Shown here: positions 33,697-42,377 of the stretch, piece by piece
How positions within the stretch are numbered: the first letter of the stretch is position 1
Layout: the number at the start of each line of letters is the position of its first letter
From: Clostridiales bacterium
GTDB lineage: Bacteria; Bacillota; Clostridia; Saccharofermentanales; Saccharofermentanaceae
NCBI GenBank assembly: GCA_017615325.1
Contig: JAGAAI010000048.1
Location: forward strand, 1-64,000
Direction: 5' to 3'
DNA length: 64,000 bases
The notes under the pieces: model-generated
What the model was told of the DNA's origin: nothing
The model's input: only the letters and a program-made list of their open reading frames with translations
The model's database searches: none
Position numbers and translations under genes: made by a program

Positions 33697-34281
33697 TTAA
33701 TTCTCGTTGGGATATACCAGGCGCTGGTCGGTGTTGAACAGCTTGGAAACGCCTCTGAACATCGTAACGATGAACCTTCCTTCATCAGTTATGGTATATG
33801 TGCCGTCGCCGTTATCAACGATAGTACCTGTGACGAGCTGCTCATCGAATCTCTTATCGAAAGCTCCGTAGTCGTTGACATACTTTGCGGTAAATACCTC
33901 TCCTATGTCATCCTTGGTGAACTTCTGATCCGAGTTCTCATCCATATAGCTCAGCATGAATACGGATACGGATCTTTCGACCGTAACGGGGATCAGGGTA
34001 AAAATGACCATATTAACGCAGCAGAAGATAACGAAGACCATGATGATGTCTCTTACAGTTATGAACTTCCAGAATTTCTTGATGACAGCCATAGCGACAG
34101 CTGCGATGATACCCGTGATTATGAGCAGGCCGATGCCTCTGTACATCAGCACCTTCATGTTAGCCAGTACGGGTGTGTGGAACAGGGCAACGAACATAGC
34201 CGTACAGACTATGTAGATAACGATATATATTCCGATAAGGCCCAGGACCTTTTTTACTTCTGTTTTATTCTTGGCGCTCAT
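33697..34281 (-). CDS. Membrane protein with winged-helix-like C-terminal domain
   Basis: A 194-residue protein with three predicted membrane helices (about 10-32, 43-67, 75-98) and a soluble C-terminal domain (about 110-180). The latter has the helix-turn-strand-turn pattern of a winged helix: FDEQLVTGTIV, then a hairpin NGDGTYTITDEGRFIV. I do not recognise the family and the DNA-binding idea is weak. It is the first gene of the operon that runs through the two hydrolases and fakBA, and it has an AGGAGGTA ribosome site. Confidence 0.65.
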   Translation of the reverse strand: MSAKNKTEVKKVLGLIGIYIVIYIVCTAMFVALFHTPVLANMKVLMYRGIGLLIITGIIAAVAMAVIKKFWKFITVRDIIMVFVIFCCVNMVIFTLIPVTVERSVSVFMLSYMDENSDQKFTKDDIGEVFTAKYVNDYGAFDKRFDEQLVTGTIVDNGDGTYTITDEGRFIVTMFRGVSKLFNTDQRLVYPNEN

Positions 34282-34314
34282 ACGAACCTACCTCCTCGCT
34301 AAACCAACTATAGA

Positions 34315-35403
34315 TTATACCATTTTCTTTATCTTTGCGTTGATATGGCGTGACGGGATCTCCAGGAGTCTTGCAAGTCCGTAGCAGAGGATAAGAGCCC
34401 AGATGAATGCCAGGACAGGGAAATGAGGGAGCCATAAGACCTTCTGGAATATACCGCTCGATATCCCGAAGAAGGCGCTGTGGATAAGCCACATGTAAAG
34501 CGAATATTTGCCGGCATCCCTTAAGACAAGGTCGACTCCGGGAACCTTGATGACATTGCGCATGGTAACAAGAGAGAAGATAAAGAGAGGAACCAGCACC
34601 GTATCCACGCAGAGGAAGAAACAGATCTTAAGATCACCTATGGCGAATTCAAAATGCCTGAAGAAGACCCTGCCGAAAAAGCACAATATCAGGAGTGCAA
34701 AAGATAAGACGAACTTTATCACGGGGGACTTGATCTTAGACATTACTGATCCGTCAATCTTTTCGAAGAGGCCATATCTTCCGACGATGTAACCTGACAA
34801 AGTGACAGGAGTCCACCAGCCGAAGTAGTAGATCATCTCTTCGGTGAATCCTGTTGCGACAGTTGCATTGACAGAATACATGATGGTAATGATGACTGCC
34901 GATAGTCCGATTGCAAGCCAGATATTCTTATCCAGCAATGGTTTTAGCAAGGGCAGCAGGATCATGATGACAGCAAAATAGAAAACATACCATCCGAATC
35001 TTACAACATCGTTCGGAAGGGCTGCCAGATCACGGATGATGTCCGTTATGCCGGGGCGGTAGCCGCTCCAGATCAATGCAGGTATAAGGAGTATCAGATA
35101 GACGATCCAGTAGACCGAATAAAGAGACAGAATCTTGGATAAAGAATATCTGATCCTGCTCTTATTGTTGAAAGCGTAGAGGTATCCGTTAAGAAATGCG
35201 AAGATCGCGACGCAGATCTTCGTAGGGAAGGCCATAAATGTGCAGAAATCTTCCATCTCGGGGAAATAGATCCCGTCGATATACCAGCCCTGATAAGTTA
35301 GTATGTGGTGGCAGAACATCATGATTATGCCGACGCCCTTGATCATATCAGTAGTGTCCTTATCAAAATAAGGTCTGCCTCTTGTCAAAGTGGTCCCTGC
35401 CAT
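34315..35403 (-). CDS. Acyltransferase-3 family membrane protein
   Basis: A 362-residue polytopic membrane protein of the acyltransferase-3 family, about ten helices. The conserved N-terminal motif has the form TDMIKGVGIIMMFCHHIL, then FAFLNGYLYAF. It probably acylates a surface glycan. It begins 9 bp after the MscS gene and ends 33 bp before the next start, within a long run of closely spaced minus-strand genes. Distinct in sequence from the acyltransferase at 23733. Confidence 0.85.
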   Translation of the reverse strand: MAGTTLTRGRPYFDKDTTDMIKGVGIIMMFCHHILTYQGWYIDGIYFPEMEDFCTFMAFPTKICVAIFAFLNGYLYAFNNKSRIRYSLSKILSLYSVYWIVYLILLIPALIWSGYRPGITDIIRDLAALPNDVVRFGWYVFYFAVIMILLPLLKPLLDKNIWLAIGLSAVIITIMYSVNATVATGFTEEMIYYFGWWTPVTLSGYIVGRYGLFEKIDGSVMSKIKSPVIKFVLSFALLILCFFGRVFFRHFEFAIGDLKICFFLCVDTVLVPLFIFSLVTMRNVIKVPGVDLVLRDAGKYSLYMWLIHSAFFGISSGIFQKVLWLPHFPVLAFIWALILCYGLARLLEIPSRHINAKIKKMV

Positions 35404-35412
35404 ATCTCAAGA

Positions 35413-36216
35413 TCACTCCGATATAACTTCGATCTTGTTGTAAGGAACGGATATCCCGTTTGCAGCGAGCCCCTCGAGGACCGCTCTGTTGCAGTCACGT
35501 CTTGCCTGAAGTTTGTCCTTCGCGCTGCATCTTACCGCGCACACATATTCGATCCTGGAATCAGCAAGTTCAGCAACTCCCTTATTAACGACCTCCTTTA
35601 TGAGACCGCTCTTCTTCATGATCTCTATGATGTCCGCCACAGCCTTATCGGCATCGGGAAGACTGACTTCATAAGGGATCGGGATCCTGTAAAAGAGCAT
35701 ATCCTGCACGACTTCTATCTGTTCGATCTTTCTGTTGGCTACCGAGATGACACTGCCCGTAGCAAGGTCTTTTATCTTCGTGGTCTTAAGCCCCAAAGAC
35801 AATACTTCACCTTCACGTCCTTCAAATATGACGATGTCACCGACCGAATAGTAACCGTCCGAGAGGATCGTAGTCCCGCGGATTATATCCTTGAGCCAGT
35901 CCTGGATCGCAAGACCTATTACGATCCCTGCGATACCGACACCTGCAAGAAGAGACGATACGTTTACGCCGTTGATCTGGAGAAGGACTAATATCGTAAC
36001 TATGAGGATCAAGCTGCTTAAGATGTTGCGCGCAAGCTCAAAGTAAGTCCTGTTCTTCCCTTTGGAAAGGATCCCGTTATCCTTATTCGCCTGCTTGTTA
36101 AGAACGGACATGATGACCTTGTAAAGGATAGCGGCGCCTATAACGATAGCTACAGACGCCAAAAGCTTCACACTGAATATCTCTTTTAATATCTCGATAA
36201 GTTTTGCCTTATCCAT
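35413..36216 (-). CDS. Small-conductance mechanosensitive channel (MscS family)
   Basis: A 267-residue MscS-type channel with three membrane helices. The pore helix and beta domain are recognisable: GVGIAGIVIGLAIQDWLKD, then RGTTILSDGYYSVGDIVIF and GLKTTKIKDLATGSVISV. The cytoplasmic cage domain finishes the protein. Such channels release solutes on osmotic downshock. Length is close to E. coli MscS (286). Confidence 0.92.
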   Translation of the reverse strand: MDKAKLIEILKEIFSVKLLASVAIVIGAAILYKVIMSVLNKQANKDNGILSKGKNRTYFELARNILSSLILIVTILVLLQINGVNVSSLLAGVGIAGIVIGLAIQDWLKDIIRGTTILSDGYYSVGDIVIFEGREGEVLSLGLKTTKIKDLATGSVISVANRKIEQIEVVQDMLFYRIPIPYEVSLPDADKAVADIIEIMKKSGLIKEVVNKGVAELADSRIEYVCAVRCSAKDKLQARRDCNRAVLEGLAANGISVPYNKIEVISE

Positions 36217-36235
36217 TTTATCCGCCGTCCCTGTT

Positions 36236-36613
36236 TTATTCGTTTACCCAAAGACCGTGAAGATTGCAGTAAGCATATGCTGCCTTAACTTCGCATCCCT
36301 CCGTAAGAGCAAAGGTTGCTGAAGGCGTATCTCCTGCCTTGAGCTCTGCGAGCTGGAAGCCTTTAGATGTCTCAAGCACGATGAACTCTATAAAATGCTC
36401 GGGGATCATGGGGTGAGCAACAGAACCTACACTGACAGTTACGATATTGCCGTCAACTGCGATAACGGGAACGTGCTTTTCCACTGCAGCATCCGTTGAT
36501 GAAGGAATGATCTCCTGCATCCTCTCTCCGCAGCAGACTACGGGTACATTCTTGTCAACCACCTTGATGATGATGTTGCCGCAATGGGAACAACGATAGA
36601 ACTTTACTGCCAT
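36236..36613 (-). CDS. dfx: Desulfoferrodoxin (superoxide reductase)
   Basis: A 125-residue two-iron superoxide reductase. Centre I, the rubredoxin-like FeCys4 site, has Cys8, Cys11, Cys27 and Cys28. Centre II, the catalytic Fe(His4Cys) site, has His47, His67, His73, Cys116 and His119, matching the standard spacing. It reduces superoxide to peroxide without making oxygen, which suits an anaerobe. AGGAGG ribosome site. It lies 19 bp upstream of the mscS gene. Confidence 0.95.
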   Translation of the reverse strand: MAVKFYRCSHCGNIIIKVVDKNVPVVCCGERMQEIIPSSTDAAVEKHVPVIAVDGNIVTVSVGSVAHPMIPEHFIEFIVLETSKGFQLAELKAGDTPSATFALTEGCEVKAAYAYCNLHGLWVNE

Positions 36614-36655
36614 AATGATCTCCTCCTTTTATGTAAATAATGCCGGTATCCCGGT

Positions 36656-37651
36656 TTATTTCTTTTCTTCTCCGAGTCCTACATAACCGGATGCTTCTAT
36701 CATACGCTGTCCTTCGTCAGATTTCAGCCATTCGATCAGTTTTTCCAGGTTCGGGTTATCATTATCTTTCCTTTTTACCACAAAGAAATTTGCAGTAAGA
36801 GGATAAGATCCGTTCTTGATGTTATCCGCATCGGGATATATTCCGTTGACCGACAGCATCTTGGCGCCATCTGCTTTGACCATACCGACAAGATAGTATC
36901 TGAAAGAATATCCTATGGACGCTCCGAAAAGGGAAAGGGGCGGTCTTGATGTGATCATGTCGTCTTCCATGAACTTATCCATCATGGTCTGGCTTCCCGA
37001 GCCCTTGATCCTGGTCAAGGGATTGATCGTCTTATCAACACCTCCTAAATCTTTCCAGTTCGTTATCTGCCCGCGGTAGATCTTGCGGATCTCATCGACA
37101 GAAAGATCATCAACAGGATTGTTCTTGTTAACAAAGAATACGAAGGCCTCCTTGCCGATCGGAATGATGTCAAGTTCGACTCCTGCTTCCTCGGCCTGCT
37201 TCATCTGATCAGCAGACGGATGAGCCGTGAAGAAGAGATCGACGGATCCGTCAACCACTGCATTGAATCCTCTTATCGTGTTCTGGTATCTCATCGCGCT
37301 GTCAGATGCAAAATTCTCGCCGTAATAGTTATCGTCGGAGAACTTACCGCCCTCGTATCTGACACAACCTTCAGGGTAACAGTTATCGATGACAGAAGCA
37401 TATACAGGAACAAGTGCTGCCGCGCCGTCCAGGACGGGGAGATCGTCATCAGGACCAAACTTCAAAGACGATCCGGTCCTGGCAAGATCCGACCCTTCTT
37501 CGAAAGGAAGATATCTTCCTACATCGACCATCTTGAGCTGTGAAGCGCCCGAGAAATTGTTCTTGAGCCTCTGGGTTACCGCAACATAGAGGAAGATATT
37601 AAACCCGACAAATAACAGAGCCGTGAGGATCAAGGTTAATGCTTTCTTCAT
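36656..37651 (-). CDS. PstS-like phosphate-binding protein, membrane-anchored
   Basis: A 331-residue periplasmic-binding-type protein of the PstS family: MRYQNTIRGFNAVVDGSVDLFF, VFFVNKNNPVDDLSVDEIRKIYRGQITNWKDLGG split over the middle, and RIKGSGSQTMMDKFM, whose Ser/Gly residues bind phosphate in PstS. It has an N-terminal hydrophobic helix but no lipobox Cys, so it is either secreted or held by an uncleaved anchor. No pstC, pstA, pstB or phoU is in the window; it may be an orphan sensor or binding protein. Its start overlaps the stop of a 47-residue membrane protein by ATGA. Confidence 0.82.
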   Translation of the reverse strand: MKKALTLILTALLFVGFNIFLYVAVTQRLKNNFSGASQLKMVDVGRYLPFEEGSDLARTGSSLKFGPDDDLPVLDGAAALVPVYASVIDNCYPEGCVRYEGGKFSDDNYYGENFASDSAMRYQNTIRGFNAVVDGSVDLFFTAHPSADQMKQAEEAGVELDIIPIGKEAFVFFVNKNNPVDDLSVDEIRKIYRGQITNWKDLGGVDKTINPLTRIKGSGSQTMMDKFMEDDMITSRPPLSLFGASIGYSFRYYLVGMVKADGAKMLSVNGIYPDADNIKNGSYPLTANFFVVKRKDNDNPNLEKLIEWLKSDEGQRMIEASGYVGLGEEKK

Positions 37652-37791
37652 GGCCAGTACTCCCTCGCGACAAACTGGATAATGGACGAGTTGTTATAGG
37701 CATATGCGATATATGCCATATGGGCTGCCGTTAAAAGCGTGCCGGCGACTGCTATAACTATTAAGATCCTGATAAACTTCTTATCACTCAT
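37648..37791 (-). CDS. Small (47-residue) single-helix membrane protein
   Basis: A short frame between two recognised genes: MSDKKFIRILIVIAVAGTLL and onward, with one membrane helix (about 8-30) and a short tail ending EYWP. It begins one base after the stop of the upstream small gene and overlaps the PstS-like start by ATGA, a strong sign that it is translated. No family recognised. The tight coupling suggests a partner of the PstS-like protein. Confidence 0.65.
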   Translation of the reverse strand: MSDKKFIRILIVIAVAGTLLTAAHMAYIAYAYNNSSIIQFVAREYWP

Positions 37792-37792
37792 A

Positions 37793-38032
37793 CTACATCG
37801 AAGTCATTATCGCGTAACCGATAAAATACAGTAACCCTATGAAGCCTGCGATCACGAGAGCAAGATCAATCGCGGCTAAGAACAAGACGATGAACACGAT
37901 CTTGCGCCTGCGCTTTTCGCGCCTTGCCTTGACCCAATCAACTATGAAAAGAACTGTCGATGTGATTACAAATCCCAGGATCGCAAGTCCTATAATGGTT
38001 ATAAAGATCTCGTCACTGTTCATATGAACCAT
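37793..38032 (-). CDS. Small (79-residue) membrane protein with two helices
   Basis: First gene of a three-gene unit with the 47-residue protein and the PstS-like protein. I start it at 38032 (MVHMNSDEIF), because GGAGGAGG lies 6 nt upstream, not 14 codons earlier. Two hydrophobic helices (about 9-30 and 45-70) flank a very basic loop (KARREKRRRK), which should face the cytoplasm. Function unknown. Confidence 0.65.
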   Translation of the reverse strand: MVHMNSDEIFITIIGLAILGFVITSTVLFIVDWVKARREKRRRKIVFIVLFLAAIDLALVIAGFIGLLYFIGYAIMTSM

Positions 38033-38180
38033 ATCTATCCTCCTCCAATTACCTTTATCCAAACTGCCTTCCATTTTACCACTTTATGGAAGCTGCCGCG
38101 ATATTCCTCTTTTCGAAAAGGATACGCCGGCCTCCATGCGGAAAGACCGGCGGACAAAAAAGATCTTTACGGGTTAAGAT

Positions 38181-39557
38181 TTAAACCTTATCAACAGTTC
38201 CTAAGAAGACAGGGGTATTGTCGGTAAGATCCACGATCGCATAAGCGAAGGGCCTGTCGCAGAAGACTTCCTTCTCTTTGCCGGGATCAAAGAATACGGC
38301 ATTCTTGCGGAGCATTACGGCAGTAACCGCTGCTGCCTTGGTACCATTGCGGTCAACCTCTATATGAGTCTTATGGATGACGTCTCCTATGTAAAGGCTC
38401 TCGCCGTAGGCAAGGTCAGTTATGCGGGAGAAATCAGCTGAAGGCGAGCAGGGCTTCTCCATCCCGAGGGCCTTAAGGTCTTTTAAGATCGACTTATCCC
38501 AGTCGTATGAGAACTCCGGCATCTTTGTCCTGACACTATAATCACCTGATGCATTCTTCAGATATTCATCGAATGTCTTACCGTCGAATAAAGAGAGCAT
38601 CTGCCCTGCAGACTGAGTCTTGTCCTTGGGGAGCATCACGACGAAAGCATACTGACCTCCCTGATATTCCTTGATAAAACCCTCTGCAATATCATTCTCA
38701 AGATAAGTGGACGAGATCCCGTTCATCATCTGAACCTTGCTTATACTCCCGTCGCTTGCGGTAAAATCAGCTTCGGCAACCTGGCTGTCGTCATACTGGT
38801 CTGCCCACTTGCCTTCAAAGCAAATGGCATTGATCAGCATCATGGCCATAGTGGGATCAAGCCGGTCAACGATCCGGGGGATCATCTTGTTGGTATTGTC
38901 GTTCACCCAGCCGTTGATCTTATCTTTGGCAGCCTCATCGAAAACAAGTGATTCGGCTTCAGCCTCAAACTTCTTACGGATAAAAGAATAATAGTCATCG
39001 CTAAGGCCTGCGGGTATGATATCCCTGTTGATCCAGACGGAATCTGCTGCATGGAGCTTAACGCCTTCGGCACTGTTCAGTCTCTCCAGAAGATACGCCG
39101 CATAAGCCAGCTGAGAAGAGGGATCTTCCGCATCTCCAAAGAGGCCTGTCATCTGCGCCAGTGTCTCTCCCTTAGCGCCTGCTGCCGTCATATCAAGAGC
39201 AAGCATTATGGAAGCGGGCGACACCATGATGTTTCTTCCGCCGGACTCTGTTTCTATGCTTTTCTTCAGATAATCAAAAGAAAAATCAAGATATCCTTCC
39301 CTTAGTCTTTCCTTCTTATCTTCAGACAGGCCTTCCAGATTAAAATCCACCATAAGATCACTTGAGACTTGTGCAGCATCAGTAGGCGCTTCGCTGTCTC
39401 CCATAGCGACCGGTTCGTTGTCAGTCACTGAAGATACAGTCGTTGAAGGCTCAGTAGCAGCGTCAGTCTGATCAGGAACAGCCACACTGCACCCGGAAAA
39501 TAAAGATATGCTCATTGCCACAATTAATGCGGCAGAAATGCTTTTCGAGATTTGCAT
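38181..39557 (-). CDS. Lipoprotein serpin (serine protease inhibitor)
   Basis: A 458-residue serpin with a lipobox (LFSGC, Cys23) and a Thr/Asp/Ser-rich linker to about residue 75, so it is displayed on the cell surface. Serpin core features: NIMVSPASIMLALDMTAAGAKG, ADSVWINRD, LINAICFEGKWADQY, and the C-terminal RPFAYAIVD. The reactive-loop hinge GTKAAAVTAVM has the small residues needed by an inhibitory serpin. From hinge to RPF the loop is about six residues longer than in alpha1-antitrypsin, so the scissile bond cannot be placed safely. Expected to trap host or competitor proteases. AGGAGG site upstream. Confidence 0.93.
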   Translation of the reverse strand: MQISKSISAALIVAMSISLFSGCSVAVPDQTDAATEPSTTVSSVTDNEPVAMGDSEAPTDAAQVSSDLMVDFNLEGLSEDKKERLREGYLDFSFDYLKKSIETESGGRNIMVSPASIMLALDMTAAGAKGETLAQMTGLFGDAEDPSSQLAYAAYLLERLNSAEGVKLHAADSVWINRDIIPAGLSDDYYSFIRKKFEAEAESLVFDEAAKDKINGWVNDNTNKMIPRIVDRLDPTMAMMLINAICFEGKWADQYDDSQVAEADFTASDGSISKVQMMNGISSTYLENDIAEGFIKEYQGGQYAFVVMLPKDKTQSAGQMLSLFDGKTFDEYLKNASGDYSVRTKMPEFSYDWDKSILKDLKALGMEKPCSPSADFSRITDLAYGESLYIGDVIHKTHIEVDRNGTKAAAVTAVMLRKNAVFFDPGKEKEVFCDRPFAYAIVDLTDNTPVFLGTVDKV

Positions 39558-39593
39558 TGCAAATACCTCCTTTCGAAAGTATATACAACTTTC

Positions 39594-39615
39594 CCAACTG
39601 TTATGTTGCAGTTGG
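39594..39615. repeat. Inverted repeat between the serpin and radical SAM genes
   Basis: CCAACTG (39594-39600) and CAGTTGG (39609-39615) form a 7-bp stem with an 8-nt loop. No T-run follows on the minus strand, so it may be a weak terminator of the radical SAM gene or an operator for the serpin. Confidence 0.45.
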
Positions 39616-39630
39616 ACGACGCCTGAAATA

Positions 39631-40980
39631 TCATATGCCGGATCGGGTCTCTCTTATAACCTGACTCATTTTAATAAGATCATCTTCAAGAGATTTAAGG
39701 AGAGATACCTTCTGCCTGCTTTCTTTAGCCAGCAGATAGTTATATTCATACGCTTTCCCAAGCGAGTCATGCTCCATCGTATAAAGGCCGGAGAAAAGGT
39801 CCTTGGCATACCTTACCTCGTCCCTGTTCAGGTGATATGGCCTGCCGGTATTGGTCGAGTTCTCGAAAGGACTGAAGACTTCAGGCCCCGATCCTTTAGG
39901 CAGATCAAAATCCATATACTCATTGAAGGCGGCAATGGAACTGTTTATAGAGCTTGCAAATCTATATGTCTCCCTCATCGTCTCCCAGGTATCCTCGGGG
40001 AAACCGACGATATAGAATGCCATCGTTAAGATCCCCTGACGGTCGAGATATTCGACCGTCTTCTTCAAGACCTCAGGCCTTCCCTTGTTGCTGTTATATT
40101 CATCCAGTATATCCTTGTTGCCGGCTTCAACACCGAAGCAGATAAGGAAGAGTCCTGCTTTAGAAAGGAGTGCGATCAGTTCTTCATCAAGACTTGTGAT
40201 CCTCGTCTCGATGATCCATCTGACGCTGATCCCTTCTTTTATGATCCTCTCGCAGATCTCTTTTGTCCTCTGCTTATCACAAGTGAAAAACTGATCCCTG
40301 AACTGTATGATATCCGCACCCAAAGATACGAGAACTTTCATGTCCTCTATGACCTTATCAACGCTCCTTGTCCCGAATCTGTCATAGTATCTGATATAAG
40401 GGCAGTAAGAACAGTTCATGGGACAGCCTCTGCCCGCTTTTAGGGTGAGCCTTATATTCCCGCTGTTATCCTTATATCTCCTGTAATCGACCAGAGTGTA
40501 ATCGGGGGTCGGCATCAGATCCATGTCAGCTTCCCTGCCGTATACGGTCCTGTAGATATATTCATCCAGAGGTTCCGTTATTACCCCGTCGGCATCTGTG
40601 TTCTTTAAGATCCATTCACTTAACGACTTGGCGGCATGACCTGCGAGCATGACACAGCGGTCAGGAAATATCTTCTTGATCTGACGGATAAGTTCGAGGT
40701 CGCTCTTAACAGATGCAGCAGCCGTCTTAAGGATCAGCTTATCGAAATGAGTTCCCTTTATCTTCTCAATGAGCTTATCCGGCAGAAGATCATCTTCTAT
40801 GGGAGCATCGATGATAACGACTTCATGATCCGGAGATCCGTTCAGGATCGTAGCAGCTGTTATAAGTGAGATATCCGGATAGATCTCCGGACTTTCCAAT
40901 ACGGTTCCGTACTCGCCGTGTGCATCTGAATGGATGTTGATGCCGTAACAGGCTCTAACCAGTAAATATTTCTCGATCAT
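39631..40980 (-). CDS. Cobalamin-binding-type radical SAM protein
   Basis: A 449-residue protein. The N-terminal part (to about 150) resembles a B12-binding Rossmann domain, although the classical DxHxxG motif is not obvious; it includes VMLAGHAAKSL. The radical SAM core follows with Cys186/Cys190/Cys193 (GCPMNCSYCPY), FRDQFFTCDK and FCFGVEAGN. The family (BchE/methyltransferase-like) makes methylations and other radical reactions on varied substrates, which cannot be guessed here. It has no obvious partner genes nearby. Confidence 0.82.
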   Translation of the reverse strand: MIEKYLLVRACYGINIHSDAHGEYGTVLESPEIYPDISLITAATILNGSPDHEVVIIDAPIEDDLLPDKLIEKIKGTHFDKLILKTAAASVKSDLELIRQIKKIFPDRCVMLAGHAAKSLSEWILKNTDADGVITEPLDEYIYRTVYGREADMDLMPTPDYTLVDYRRYKDNSGNIRLTLKAGRGCPMNCSYCPYIRYYDRFGTRSVDKVIEDMKVLVSLGADIIQFRDQFFTCDKQRTKEICERIIKEGISVRWIIETRITSLDEELIALLSKAGLFLICFGVEAGNKDILDEYNSNKGRPEVLKKTVEYLDRQGILTMAFYIVGFPEDTWETMRETYRFASSINSSIAAFNEYMDFDLPKGSGPEVFSPFENSTNTGRPYHLNRDEVRYAKDLFSGLYTMEHDSLGKAYEYNYLLAKESRQKVSLLKSLEDDLIKMSQVIRETRSGI

Positions 40981-41026
40981 GTCCTTTGTAACCTCGTCTT
41001 TATATTATAACACTGTTACAAAGTCT

Positions 41027-41743
41027 TTATTTCCAGGGCCTTACGCCGTCTATCCAGCCGTTCTCCTTCCAGTATTTATAGTCCGTATATTCAGGATCAG
41101 CCTTGCCAAGATCCGTCTGGAGCATCCTAACGGCATAGAATTTACACTTGGTTATAAGGTTCGTTCCCGTCTTTTTCGAGTAATCCATGGCAAGGAATCT
41201 TGTGGCATCCTTCGTGAGTGACGAGGTCATCTTCGCGCGGTTCTTCTCCGGGATCTTATCCCATTTGATATCGCTCATGAGCCTGAAGGATCTCTTCCTG
41301 ATATAGCTTACTCCCCACCAGGAGAGACTGTCTTTGATGTCCTTGGCTGTGGAATTTCCGCCGGCACCCAGACACTGGGTGATGATGAAAGCCCTCTTTC
41401 CGAACATCTCCTTGGCGGGACGGTGAGGCATCCACCTGTAACCGAAGTGATCGAGCATCGCCTTCATCGCGCCGGTCGCATGGAATACATAGGCAGGAGA
41501 AGTAAAGACAAGGAGGTCTGCTTCAAGGAGCGCCTTCTCGATCTTTTGGATGTATTCTGCGTCCTTGCATAAATGCTGGTCCTTAAGAAAACATGTCGTG
41601 CATCCCGAGCAGAATGAAGGGCAGTCACGCGGCAGATAGAATTCCGTTATCTCCGCCTTGCCCTTGAATGGCTCAAGAAAGATCTCTTTAAGTTTATAAG
41701 TGACACCCTTTTTCTCGGTGCCGTTTATTACCGTTATCTTCAT
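41027..41743 (-). CDS. Flavodoxin-like NAD(P)H-dependent oxidoreductase
   Basis: A 238-residue flavoprotein of the NADPH-dependent FMN reductase/flavodoxin-like fold. Phosphate-binding start ITVINGTEKKGVTYKL, a cysteine motif CSGCTTCFLKDQHLC, then VFTSPAYVFHATGAMKAMLDHFGY and TQCLGAGG. The Cys cluster is frequent in iron-sulfur flavoproteins of anaerobes. It starts 3 bp after the TetR gene and is probably controlled by it. Substrate unknown; quinones, nitro compounds or similar electrophiles are typical. Confidence 0.83.
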   Translation of the reverse strand: MKITVINGTEKKGVTYKLKEIFLEPFKGKAEITEFYLPRDCPSFCSGCTTCFLKDQHLCKDAEYIQKIEKALLEADLLVFTSPAYVFHATGAMKAMLDHFGYRWMPHRPAKEMFGKRAFIITQCLGAGGNSTAKDIKDSLSWWGVSYIRKRSFRLMSDIKWDKIPEKNRAKMTSSLTKDATRFLAMDYSKKTGTNLITKCKFYAVRMLQTDLGKADPEYTDYKYWKENGWIDGVRPWK

Positions 41744-41746
41744 TTA

Positions 41747-42361
41747 TCATTTCCTCCCGTAGAGTCTGTCGAACTGCCTGATATGCTCATCCAGGAGCTT
41801 TAACGCCTCCTCTTCCCTTTCAGGTTCTCTGTCGCATATGGTAAGAAGATAGTAGATCGGCGCATAGAAATGCAGAGTCATTATCTCAACGTTATCTGTC
41901 TTAAGAACTCCCGCTGCTACCATAAATCCGAAAAGCGCGCCCTGATAAGAAATCGGATCGTCGACATAGAGCTTCGAATATACTTTGGCAAGTTCCTTAT
42001 CGTGGAACTGTTCGATCGTAAGCATCTTGCGGAACTTCCTGTTGTAATCGTCATGGAGGTAATAGAGAAAGAATTCGCGGCCGAGCTTCAAGAGCTGGTC
42101 TTCCGGCAGGGTCCTGTAGATGTCGGCGTCCTTGCCAGCATCCGTTCCGTTGATCTTCAAGGCCTCCGCCTGGATCGCAAACCTCCGGTTCATCTCATCT
42201 ATGATCGCATCGAATATCGCCTTCTTGCTCTTGTAGTGTTTATAGAGCGACGGTGCCTTGATGCCGACACGCTCCGCTATATCGTTTACATAAACGTTGG
42301 CATATCCCTTCTCGGAGAAGAGTGTAAGGGCCTCATCCAATATCTTTTCTTTAGTGTTCAT
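41747..42361 (-). CDS. TetR-family transcriptional regulator
   Basis: A 204-residue TetR regulator. The N-terminal helix-turn-helix is clear: KILDEALTLFSEKGYANVYVNDIAERVGIKAPSLYKHYKSK split across residues 5-45. The ligand-binding half is variable. It is first in a two-gene unit with the flavoprotein. Two inverted repeats sit in its own promoter (42378-42423), so autorepression is very likely. AGGAGAGG site. Confidence 0.93.
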   Translation of the reverse strand: MNTKEKILDEALTLFSEKGYANVYVNDIAERVGIKAPSLYKHYKSKKAIFDAIIDEMNRRFAIQAEALKINGTDAGKDADIYRTLPEDQLLKLGREFFLYYLHDDYNRKFRKMLTIEQFHDKELAKVYSKLYVDDPISYQGALFGFMVAAGVLKTDNVEIMTLHFYAPIYYLLTICDREPEREEEALKLLDEHIRQFDRLYGRK

Positions 42362-42377
42362 ATAAGACCTCTCCTAT

